The notes under the pieces were generated by a model. It did not search any database, had not been told where the DNA came from, and was given only the letters and a program-made list of their open reading frames with translations. Shown one piece after another: positions 1 through 5,406 of a stretch of 7,305 nucleotides of DNA. Made by a program: the position numbers and the translations under genes. Each line of letters starts with the position of its first letter. Within the stretch, counting starts at the first letter, position 1. The stretch comes from an uncultured Lachnospiraceae bacterium (GTDB taxonomy: Bacteria; Bacillota; Clostridia; Lachnospirales; Lachnospiraceae), in the NCBI GenBank assembly GCA_910584325.1, contig CAJTZH010000111.1, forward strand, positions 1 to 7,305, in the 5' to 3' direction.

Positions 1-1580
1 CTTCCTGCGAAGGAACAGAGCTGGAAAATCTGATGAATTCCTATTCCAACTTAACCCACCGGTTTGAAACAGAAAACGGATATGCCTATAAAAGCGAAGT
101 AACGGGTGTCTTAAAAGGTCTCGGCTTTAGCGGGGAGGATTTTACGAAGCAAATCCATATGCTCTCGGGCGGTGAGAAAACCCGCGTCGCTCTGGGACGC
201 CTCCTGCTTACGAAACCGGATATCATTCTGCTGGACGAGCCTACAAATCACTTAGACCTCGATTCTATCCGCTGGCTTGAAACGTTCTTATCCAACTACA
301 GCGGCGCGGTTCTGATTGTCGCGCATGACCGCTATTTTCTCGACCGTATCGCAGGCAAAATAATTGAACTGGACAATGGAACCTGTACTGTCTTTTCCGG
401 TAATTATTCCGTCTACGCCGCGAAAAAAACCGCTCTGCGCAAAGCGCAGATGAACGAATACTTAAAACAGCAGCAGGAAATCAGGCATCAGGAAGCAGTT
501 ATCACTAAACTGAAACAGTTTAACCGTGAAAAATCCATCCGCCGCGCTGAAAGCCGGGAAAAGATGTTAACCAAAATGGAGCGGGTAGAAAAACCCGTTG
601 AATTGAACGCGTCCATGAACCTGATTTTAGAGCCGCAAATCATAAGCGGAAACGACGTCCTCACGGCAGAGGATGTCTCAAAAGGGTTTTCCGAAAATCC
701 CCTGTTTGAACATATCGGCTTTGAGATAAAACGCGGTGAAAAAATCGCCTTAATGGGAGCAAACGGCACAGGAAAAACGACGCTTCTTAAAATCATCAAC
801 GGTACGCTTCCTCCCGACGGCGGAACGATTCGCCTGGGCACTAACGTGACAATCGGTTATTATGACCAGGAACAGCAGAATCTTTGCGATGACAAGACAT
901 TGTTTGAGGAGATTCAGGACGCCTACCCGGAAATGAATAACACCAAAGTGCGCAATACGCTTGCCGCATTCCTTTTTACGGGAGACGACGCGTTTAAAAG
1001 GATTTTCGAATTAAGCGGCGGTGAACGGGGGCGGGTTTCTCTTGCCAAGCTGATGCTCTCCAACGCCAATCTGCTGATTCTGGACGAACCGACAAATCAT
1101 CTGGATATGGTATCGAAGGAAATTCTTGAAAATGCCTTAAACAGTTATACGGGAACTGTTTTGTACGTTTCCCACGACCGTTATTTCATTAATGCGACGG
1201 CAACAAGAATTTTGGAACTCAAAGCGCATAAAATTACAAATTTTATGGGAAATTACGATTATTATCTGGAAAAATACGATATTTTAAGCGCAGCGCCCGA
1301 CATCCCTGAGAGCGAAACAGCTTTGCCGGGCGCCGGACGCGCAAATTGGAAGGCTTCCAGAGAAGAGCAGGCAGTTTTAAGAAAAAAGCAGAACGCGCTG
1401 AAAAATGTCGAAACATCTATTGAAGAACTTGAAGAAGAAATCAGAAAAATAAACGAAACCATCATATTGCCGGAAATATCCAGCAATGCCCAGCGTCTGA
1501 TGGCATTACACCAACAGCAGGTCGAATATCAAAAAACACTGTCAGATTTATACCAAAAATGGGAAAAACTCGCAGAATAG
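1..1580 (+). CDS. ABC-F family ATP-binding protein, YdiF type (5' truncated by window edge)
   Basis: This encodes a soluble tandem-ATPase protein of the ABC-F family. Members act on the ribosome near the E site and tRNA rather than in a transporter. The frame is open to the left edge (codons from position 3), so the ATG at 33 is internal and the true start is upstream. Numbering from that ATG, the first ATPase domain shows LSGGE (44-48) and Walker B LLDEPTNHLD (66-75); its Walker A lies off the edge. A charged helical linker (about 126-190), the ABC-F tRNA-contacting region, follows. The second domain has Walker A GANGTGKTT (242-250), LSGGE (327-331) and Walker B LLILDEPTNHLD (347-358). Both catalytic glutamates are present. 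A C-terminal coiled coil spans about 440-515. Roughly 110 N-terminal residues are missing compared with the usual 630-650 aa. The GYYDQEQ stretch and C-terminal extension favour a housekeeping YdiF-like member over an antibiotic-resistance ABC-F, but subfamily is inferred. Confidence 0.93.
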   Translation, partial: SCEGTELENLMNSYSNLTHRFETENGYAYKSEVTGVLKGLGFSGEDFTKQIHMLSGGEKTRVALGRLLLTKPDIILLDEPTNHLDLDSIRWLETFLSNYSGAVLIVAHDRYFLDRIAGKIIELDNGTCTVFSGNYSVYAAKKTALRKAQMNEYLKQQQEIRHQEAVITKLKQFNREKSIRRAESREKMLTKMERVEKPVELNASMNLILEPQIISGNDVLTAEDVSKGFSENPLFEHIGFEIKRGEKIALMGANGTGKTTLLKIINGTLPPDGGTIRLGTNVTIGYYDQEQQNLCDDKTLFEEIQDAYPEMNNTKVRNTLAAFLFTGDDAFKRIFELSGGERGRVSLAKLMLSNANLLILDEPTNHLDMVSKEILENALNSYTGTVLYVSHDRYFINATATRILELKAHKITNFMGNYDYYLEKYDILSAAPDIPESETALPGAGRANWKASREEQAVLRKKQNALKNVETSIEELEEEIRKINETIILPEISSNAQRLMALHQQQVEYQKTLSDLYQKWEKLAE

Positions 1581-1582
1581 TA

Positions 1583-1611
1583 GAAAAAAGGCACTTTTTT
1601 CCTCTTTTTTT
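1583..1611 (+). terminator. Probable intrinsic terminator of the ABC-F gene
   Basis: A perfect 8-bp stem (1583-1590 with 1594-1601, loop GCA) begins 3 bases after the stop codon. It is followed by a T-rich run (1603-1611). The stem is mostly A-T (GAAAAAAG/CTTTTTTC), so it is weak for a terminator and some readthrough into the HU gene is plausible. The T-run ends one base before the -35 box of the HU promoter. Confidence 0.5.
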
Positions 1612-1612
1612 G

Positions 1613-1641
1613 TTGACAAGACGTCCGGAAGGTGGTATAAA
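1613..1641 (+). promoter_or_regulatory. Sigma-A type promoter of the HU gene
   Basis: A perfect -35 box TTGACA (1613-1618) is separated by exactly 17 bases from TATAAA (1636-1641), one mismatch from the -10 consensus. Transcription would start near 1648, giving a leader of about 50 bases. A 5-bp hairpin (CAAGC 1652-1656, GCTTG 1663-1667) would lie at the very 5' end of the mRNA, a position where stem-loops are known to protect transcripts from 5'-dependent decay. The strong ribosome binding site AAGGAGGG (1679-1686) sits 10 bases before the ATG. All of this fits a highly expressed gene. Confidence 0.88.
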
Positions 1642-1696
1642 AGTACTATATCAAGCTAAAACGCTTGTATTTAAACTCAAGGAGGGTAATTTTAAA

Positions 1697-1972
1697 ATGA
1701 ACAAAACAGAATTAGTTGCTGCCATGGCAGAAAAGGCTGAATTATCAAAGAAGGACGCAGAGAAGGCTCTCAAGGCTTTCACAGAGTCCGTTTCAGCTGA
1801 ATTAGCAAAGGGTGGAAAGGTTCAGTTAGTTGGCTTTGGTACATTTGAAGTTGCTAGCAGAGCTGCAAGAACCGGTAAGAATCCACAGACAGGAAAGGCT
1901 ATGAAAATTCCTGCTTCTAAGGCACCTAAGTTTAAGGCTGGTAAGGCTTTAAAGGAAACTGTTAATAAATAG
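1697..1972 (+). CDS. hup: HU family DNA-binding protein
   Basis: This 91-aa histone-like nucleoid protein is a dimer that bends and compacts DNA and supports replication, repair and transcription. The sequence has the canonical order: N-terminal helices (MNKTELVAAMAEKAELSKKDAEKAL), the beta region with GFGTFE (about 46-51), the DNA-binding arm with the RTGKNPQTGK signature (58-67), then IPASKAPKFKAGKALKE. The length matches the family (about 90 aa). The start at 1697 is chosen over an upstream in-frame start at 1559, because that one would overlap the ABC-F gene, run through the promoter and lack a ribosome binding site. The ATG at 1697 follows AAGGAGGG and begins the family-typical MNKTEL. 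Codon use differs from the neighbours: five of six leucines are TTA, and AAG and GCT are preferred, as expected for very high expression rather than transfer. It is monocistronic, between its own promoter and a terminator. Confidence 0.97.
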   Translation: MNKTELVAAMAEKAELSKKDAEKALKAFTESVSAELAKGGKVQLVGFGTFEVASRAARTGKNPQTGKAMKIPASKAPKFKAGKALKETVNK

Positions 1973-1992
1973 TCTCGGATTTTTCTAAACAA

Positions 1993-2021
1993 GATAGGAA
2001 GTTGCCCTGCAATTTCCTATC
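1993..2021. terminator. Strong 12-bp hairpin downstream of HU, terminator-like but lacking a clear U-tract
   Basis: Positions 1993-2004 pair with 2010-2021 in a 12-bp stem with one G-U pair and a 5-base loop (CCCTG). On the plus strand the stem is followed by AGATAAAAAAG, so it lacks a U-run. On the minus strand it is followed by a T-rich but broken CTTGTTTAG. It may stabilise the HU mRNA 3' end, or act as a back-up terminator for the convergent minus-strand transcript. The structure is certain in sequence; the role is inferred. Confidence 0.45.
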
Positions 2022-2025
2022 AGAT

Positions 2026-2063
2026 AAAAAAGAGTTGTCCGTTAAGCGGGACAACTCTTTTTA
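2026..2063. terminator. Bidirectional intrinsic terminator between HU and the convergent anti-sigma gene
   Basis: A perfect 10-bp stem, AGAGTTGTCC (2031-2040) with GGACAACTCT (2049-2058), has an 8-base loop. It is flanked by an A-run on the left (2026-2031) and a T-run on the right (2058-2062), so each strand reads a hairpin followed by U residues. It ends HU transcription (+) and the sigma/anti-sigma transcript (-), which stops coding at 2082. Confidence 0.9.
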
Positions 2064-2081
2064 TTGTTTCAAAATAGTTCT

Positions 2082-3002
2082 TTATTTTGTGATTACAAAT
2101 TCACGCGCGCCCATATATCCCGGAGCAATTGAATATTTATCGAATACAACGACCACATTTTCCTCTCCGTTAATATAAAACTTCGGATTCTCAAAGACAT
2201 TTTCTTCGCCGATAAGATACTCATTTTCCGTTCCAATCCAGTATACCAGACTGTCGTCCGCTTTCATCTGCTCTGCTGTCTGCGCTCTCACACTTTCCTC
2301 AATAACGGAAGTATAATCAGCTCCTAAAAGCTCTTCGAGTGTAATATCATGTCCGTCAATCAGGGAAATATTATAGAAATCTGTCTGCCCGTATGCCGCT
2401 ACCCAGCCCTCAAAATAATTCATTGCAAAAGAAAGTACGTCATCCGTCTGTGACTTGATTTCATAATCTACCATAATGTCGATTTCTCTTGCCAGCCATT
2501 CTTCCTCTGTTCCCCCTGTTGCAAGAAACGCTTCTTTATACTCCTTCATCCGTCTTGTTGCGTCCTCGGTATAAATGTTAATTTTCGTCTCAATCTCTTT
2601 ATTGACACGCGCCGCGATTTCCTCCGCCGTCATGACACGCCCCTCATCGGCTCCCTGTGTGTTATCTACGGAAAGCTCCGGCTTATTAATGGTTGTATTT
2701 ATATTTTCATCCTTTGTCTCTGTTTCGTAACTCCTGATGGTAAGAATTTTACAAATCTTGCCGATAACCGGTATCTCGCTCATGGTATTTCCAAACGCTT
2801 CACTGGTATTTAAACCGACTACCAGAACGCACGCTGCTGCCGCCACAATTCCGACCGGCGCTTTCCATATATTTCTTTTCTTCTTTATATTACCCTTCAT
2901 GTTCATTTCCCCTTTTCTGATGGCTTCATTAACCGTTTCACTTAATCTGTCTGAAATTGGAATGTTTTCATACTCTCTTTTTGCTTCTTCTAATTCTTTC
3001 AT
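2082..3002 (-). CDS. RsiV-like membrane anti-sigma factor (DUF3298-type C-terminus)
   Basis: This 306-aa single-pass membrane protein is expected to hold the adjacent ECF sigma factor inactive at the membrane. The cytoplasmic N-terminus (1-45) contains REYENIPISDRL, resembling the start of B. subtilis RsiV. One membrane segment follows (about 46-65, rich in A/V), then NTSEAFGNTMSEIPVIGK, which resembles the RsiV region at the signal-peptidase cleavage site; S67-E68-A69 could serve as the -3 to -1 positions. The extracytoplasmic part carries a DUF4163/DUF3298-like region ending VVVFDKYSIAPGYMGAREFVI (284-304), a recognisable DUF3298 end. RsiV binds lysozyme through this region and is then cleaved by signal peptidase and an intramembrane protease; the same signal here is inference. 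The start is fixed by AAGGAG (3011-3016) inside the last codons of the sigma gene, 8 bases from the ATG and only 3 bases between genes, which suggests translational coupling. Confidence 0.88.
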   Translation of the reverse strand: MKELEEAKREYENIPISDRLSETVNEAIRKGEMNMKGNIKKKRNIWKAPVGIVAAAACVLVVGLNTSEAFGNTMSEIPVIGKICKILTIRSYETETKDENINTTINKPELSVDNTQGADEGRVMTAEEIAARVNKEIETKINIYTEDATRRMKEYKEAFLATGGTEEEWLAREIDIMVDYEIKSQTDDVLSFAMNYFEGWVAAYGQTDFYNISLIDGHDITLEELLGADYTSVIEESVRAQTAEQMKADDSLVYWIGTENEYLIGEENVFENPKFYINGEENVVVVFDKYSIAPGYMGAREFVITK

Positions 3003-3005
3003 TTT

Positions 3006-3503
3006 CTACGCTCCTTTCAAATCGGGATTTTTTCTCAACATCTCAATTCCCAGATACACTCTGGATTTTACCGTACTGATATTCAGTCCCGTTATCCCTG
3101 CGATTTCCTCAAATGTAAACTCTTCGTAATACTTCAGTATCATGACGTTCTTTAATTTATCCGGAAGATTGCTGACCGCCTGATAAAGAATTCTGCCTGT
3201 ACTGTCATATCCTTTTTCCTCAAACGGTACGTTCACAAATACATCGTCTGTTTCCGGCGTCTCCCGTTTTCTTCTACGGAGTCCGTCCAGGCACTTATTC
3301 ACCAGAATCCGGTAAAACCAGGTCTTTAATCCCTGACGATTACGAAGGTTTCCAAACCCTTCATATGCGCTTACTATTGCTTCCGATACCATATCCAGCG
3401 CGTCCTGTTCGTTCATCATGTAGGAATATGCCAGCCGGTAGAATTTTTCCTGATTGCTCACAATATATTCGGAAAGTACTTCGCAATCACTTTTCTGCTT
3501 CAT
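3006..3503 (-). CDS. ECF RNA polymerase sigma factor, SigV-like
   Basis: This 165-aa extracytoplasmic-function sigma factor directs RNA polymerase to a stress regulon. It has only sigma regions 2 and 4. Region 2 (about 20-80) includes FYRLAYSYMMNEQDALDMVS and the -10-recognising LKTWFYRILVNKCLDGLRRRKR. After a short linker, region 4 (about 105-157) ends in a helix-turn-helix, FTFEEIAGITGLNISTVKSR. Length and domain order are normal for the family, and the partner is the anti-sigma gene directly downstream. AAAGGAG (3514-3520) lies 10 bases before the ATG at 3503. The likeness to SigV is strengthened by the RsiV-like partner and by the AAAC-N16-CGTC promoter upstream. The downstream target genes, peptidoglycan-modifying enzymes in Bacillus, are not in this window. 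Confidence 0.93.
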   Translation of the reverse strand: MKQKSDCEVLSEYIVSNQEKFYRLAYSYMMNEQDALDMVSEAIVSAYEGFGNLRNRQGLKTWFYRILVNKCLDGLRRRKRETPETDDVFVNVPFEEKGYDSTGRILYQAVSNLPDKLKNVMILKYYEEFTFEEIAGITGLNISTVKSRVYLGIEMLRKNPDLKGA

Positions 3504-3537
3504 TTTCTTTTCACTCCTTTCTCTCTTATACTATATA

Positions 3538-3562
3538 GACGGAGAAACATGAAAAAAGTTTA
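3538..3562 (-). promoter_or_regulatory. ECF-type (probably autoregulatory) promoter of the sigma/anti-sigma operon
   Basis: Reading the minus strand, TAAAC-TTTTTT with core AAAC (3558-3561) is followed, after exactly 16 bases, by CGTC (3538-3541) in the context CGTCTATA. AAAC/CGTC with this spacing is the general arrangement of ECF sigma promoters, including those of SigV. Transcription would begin near 3530, giving a short leader before the ribosome binding site at 3514-3520. No good sigma-A boxes were found here, so autoregulation is the simplest reading. Confidence 0.72.
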
Positions 3563-3604
3563 AAAAATATCCCATAAAACAAAATTTTCTCTGTTTTATG
3601 GGAT
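3562..3604 (-). terminator. Intrinsic terminator of the FlxA-like/FliD-like operon
   Basis: A perfect 13-bp stem (3569-3581 with 3592-3604) with a 10-base loop is followed on the minus strand by ATTTTTT (3562-3568). It lies 12 bases past the stop codon of the FliD-like gene. Its U-run touches the -35 element of the sigma operon promoter, so the end of one transcription unit and the start of the next are packed back to back. Confidence 0.9.
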
Positions 3605-3616
3605 TATATCATAATC

Positions 3617-4426
3617 TTATTTCTCTGTCTTCTTATCTATCTTTTTTTCCTCTATTTTCTTATCCGTCTTTTTATCCCCTATTTTCTCGTCAATCGTGCT
3701 GGAGAACAACTTAGACAGGGTATCCGAATAACTCCCCTTACTTGTATATGCCGCTCCCTTCGTCCTTGCGGCAGCGCTGCTGATGCTCTCCGCTTTCCTT
3801 GAAATTTTATCGGCAAAAGAACCGGAACCGGTAAACAGTGTTTTTAAATCGGTCATACGGGCGTTTTTTAGAGCCTCCTCGTCCAGTTCCAACTTATTGC
3901 CTTTGCCGATGGTAATTCCTACTTTTGAAAGAAGATTCTGCGCGTTGCTCGTGATGTTTGTCATCCATGCCGCATTGCGGAGCACGTCTTTTGTCTCGGA
4001 ACTTCCCGTCTCTTCCACCACAGAATTGTAATCGTCAATAAACGATTTTACCGCTTTTGTAATGGCATTCCAGTCATAATCCTCTTCTTCCATTTTTTCT
4101 CCTGTCTTTTCGTCGGTTTTTGTAATCTTCTTCTTTTCCCAGAGAGAGGTATCTTTTAACGCGTCGGCGGATTTTTTCAGCGAATCCGCGTTTGAGCGCA
4201 TCAGCGTCAGCTTCTGCGTGGTGTCTTTCGATGACGATGCGCTTTCAGCGTCCATTTTCGCGTAATATGACTTTAAAAGTTTTCCATAGCTTCCGCTTTT
4301 GATAGAAGCGTAGTCGGAAAGCACATTACCGGAGGTTTTCGCGTCATTTCCCAAAAGTGTGGAAAAATCGTACACCTGCTCATAATTCGCGTAATCATAA
4401 TTTTTATTAAATGATATTGATGCCAT
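3617..4426 (-). CDS. Hypothetical protein with FliD C-terminal-like domain
   Basis: This is a 269-aa protein of unknown function. The N-terminal 120 residues have YASIKSGSYGKLLKSYY (40-56), then a helical heptad-like stretch (about 63-95) and a charged loop, KKKITKTDEKTGEKMEEED. Residues about 124-217 resemble the C-terminal region of the flagellar cap protein FliD: a FIDDYN motif (129-134), then VGITIGKGNKLELDEEAL (169-186), then a TLFTGSGSFADKI stretch. Full FliD is usually over 400 aa and its N-terminal domain is missing, so this is not an ordinary cap protein. The last 22 residues are a lysine-rich 9-residue repeat. There is no signal peptide or membrane segment. The start is the ATG at 4426, because AGGAGG (4435-4440) is 8 bases before it; an in-frame GTG at 4435 overlaps that site and is rejected. 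It is the second gene of an operon, 12 bases after the FlxA-like gene. Confidence 0.8.
   Translation of the reverse strand: MASISFNKNYDYANYEQVYDFSTLLGNDAKTSGNVLSDYASIKSGSYGKLLKSYYAKMDAESASSSKDTTQKLTLMRSNADSLKKSADALKDTSLWEKKKITKTDEKTGEKMEEEDYDWNAITKAVKSFIDDYNSVVEETGSSETKDVLRNAAWMTNITSNAQNLLSKVGITIGKGNKLELDEEALKNARMTDLKTLFTGSGSFADKISRKAESISSAAARTKGAAYTSKGSYSDTLSKLFSSTIDEKIGDKKTDKKIEEKKIDKKTEK
3632..3685 (-). repeat. Two-copy 27-bp tandem repeat encoding the lysine-rich tail
   Basis: Units 3632-3658 and 3659-3685 differ at about four of 27 positions. They encode KIGDKKTDK and KIEEKKIDK, followed by a partial unit, KTEK, at the end of the FliD-like protein. The repeat keeps frame, so copy-number change would lengthen or shorten the tail without breaking the gene. 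Confidence 0.8.
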
Positions 4427-4438
4427 ACTCTTCACCTC

Positions 4439-5203
4439 CTATAAACGAATGTCCACCGGCGTATATGTCACACGCTGCTGTTCTGCTGAAAGTACCTGCG
4501 CAGTTTTATTTGCAGCGTCTTCCCCGGCTTTGCTCTTTGAATTCTCTGCCTTTTCTTTTTCATTGTTCTTTGCCGCCGTCGTTTTTTCATTGTCGCGCTT
4601 ATCCTGTTTATCCGCTTCCTTCACAGTCTTGTTCGCGTCCGCCAGCGTGAACATGGAAGCCGTCTGTGCTGCCTGCGCTCTCGACTCCATATCTGCCAGT
4701 TCTTCTTTCTTTTTCTCAACGCTGACTCCTCTTCCCGCGTCCTGCTTGATTTCAGCCTTCAAAACGTTTGCTTTTCCTTCCATCTGCGACGCCACGCTGC
4801 CCTGCACCTTTGCCCGTTTTATGGAACCGTCCGCCGAAATCATCGCCGTCATGCCTGCCGTAGAAAGTCCTGTGCCGCCGTTCCCCGCCTTTTTCGCTCC
4901 CGCGGCATTATTTGCGTCAAATGCATCATCCGCTGAAGCCTTTTTTGCCTGCTGCTTCTCTTTGCGCTGTTCTATCTGGTGCTGCCTCAGCTGCATATTC
5001 AGGTCATTAATTTTCTGCTGTATTTCCTGCTGCTTCTTCATCTTTTCCTCCAGCGTCATATCCTGATTGGAAGAAAGCTCCTGTAACTGCTTTTGCGCAT
5101 TGGCAATCTGATTCTGAATATTTTTACTGTATGAATCCGCCGCCTGATTCATCCCCATCTGCCCTGCCTGCGCGTTTAATCCATTGATGCCGTTCACGTT
5201 CAT
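4439..5203 (-). CDS. FlxA-like coiled-coil protein
   Basis: This 254-aa protein is mostly helical and low in complexity, without signal peptide, membrane segment or cysteine. Residues about 22-85 (SYSKNIQNQIANAQKQLQEL and the QQEIQQKINDLNMQLRQ stretch) have the repeating IQ-I--L--QL pattern of the FlxA-like family, named after an E. coli protein expressed with flagellar genes and of unknown function. The middle (about 100-140) is Ala/Gly rich. A second helical part (about 140-185) and a Lys/Glu/Ala/Asn-rich linker (about 190-235) follow, and the protein ends RVTYTPVDIRL. The start is taken as the ATG at 5203: AAGGAGG (5212-5218) is 8 bases from it but only 2 bases from the ATG at 5209, which would be too close. 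It is the first gene of the operon with the FliD-like protein. Family assignment rests on the helical N-terminal pattern and is moderately sure. Confidence 0.78.
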   Translation of the reverse strand: MNVNGINGLNAQAGQMGMNQAADSYSKNIQNQIANAQKQLQELSSNQDMTLEEKMKKQQEIQQKINDLNMQLRQHQIEQRKEKQQAKKASADDAFDANNAAGAKKAGNGGTGLSTAGMTAMISADGSIKRAKVQGSVASQMEGKANVLKAEIKQDAGRGVSVEKKKEELADMESRAQAAQTASMFTLADANKTVKEADKQDKRDNEKTTAAKNNEKEKAENSKSKAGEDAANKTAQVLSAEQQRVTYTPVDIRL

Positions 5204-5239
5204 CTTCATGTCCTCCTTGAAATTATAATTAGAAATCCT

Positions 5240-5314
5240 TTTCGGTTACAAAGCAAGACAATTTCCTGCTTCTGTTTCATGTTTCGGTTTTATAATTTAC
5301 ACCCTGAACCGAAA
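5240..5314. repeat. Three copies of TTTCGGTT upstream of the FlxA-like gene
   Basis: The 8-mer TTTCGGTT occurs at 5240-5247 and 5282-5289 on the plus strand, and as its complement AACCGAAA at 5307-5314. The last two form a perfect inverted pair with a 17-base spacer. All lie between the transporter terminator and the FlxA-like ribosome binding site, the position expected for regulatory sites or leader structure. A weak sigma-28-like match on the minus strand, GAAA (5262-5265), 15 bases, ACCGAAAA (5239-5246), overlaps one copy. No convincing sigma-A promoter was found in this gap. Confidence 0.5.
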
Positions 5315-5344
5315 TCGTGCAGAACAGACTTTTTCTGTTGTAAA

Positions 5345-5378
5345 CAAAAAAGACGTATGGATTTTTACTCCATACGCC
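5345..5378 (-). terminator. Intrinsic terminator of the Na/Pi cotransporter gene
   Basis: A 10-bp stem (5352-5361 with 5369-5378, one G-U pair in the minus-strand RNA) has a 7-base loop. On the minus strand it is followed by a run of six U (5346-5351). It lies about 30 bases past the transporter stop codon, so the FlxA-like operon downstream should have its own promoter in 5219-5344. Confidence 0.88.
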
Positions 5379-5406
5379 CTTTGACTGTTATTTTCATATG
5401 AAATGA

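Noticed and set aside
1559..1696. 46-residue N-terminal extension of HU
   Set aside because: It would overlap the ABC-F gene, cross a terminator and the HU promoter, and has no ribosome binding site. HU length and its usual MNKTEL opening place the start at 1697.
2737..3129. Hydrophobic plus-strand open frame across the sigma/anti-sigma junction
   Set aside because: It overlaps two well-supported minus-strand genes antisense. Its hydrophobic character is a by-product of the complementary Lys/Glu codons.
4449..5066. 205-codon plus-strand open frame antisense to the FlxA-like gene
   Set aside because: It mirrors a low-complexity Lys/Gln/Ala gene, giving a Ser/Phe/Ala/Cys-rich translation with no motif. 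It has no ribosome binding site or promoter, and the minus-strand gene has clear start signals.
5222..5227. Perfect minus-strand TATAAT upstream of the FlxA-like gene
   Set aside because: It lies so close to the ribosome binding site (5212-5218) that the transcript would start inside it. The -35 match (TTGTAA, 18-base spacer) is also poor.
5392..5403. 12-bp palindrome TTTCATATGAAA just after the transporter stop codon
   Set aside because: It has no loop for a hairpin and is not repeated elsewhere in the window. It is likely chance in A/T-rich DNA.
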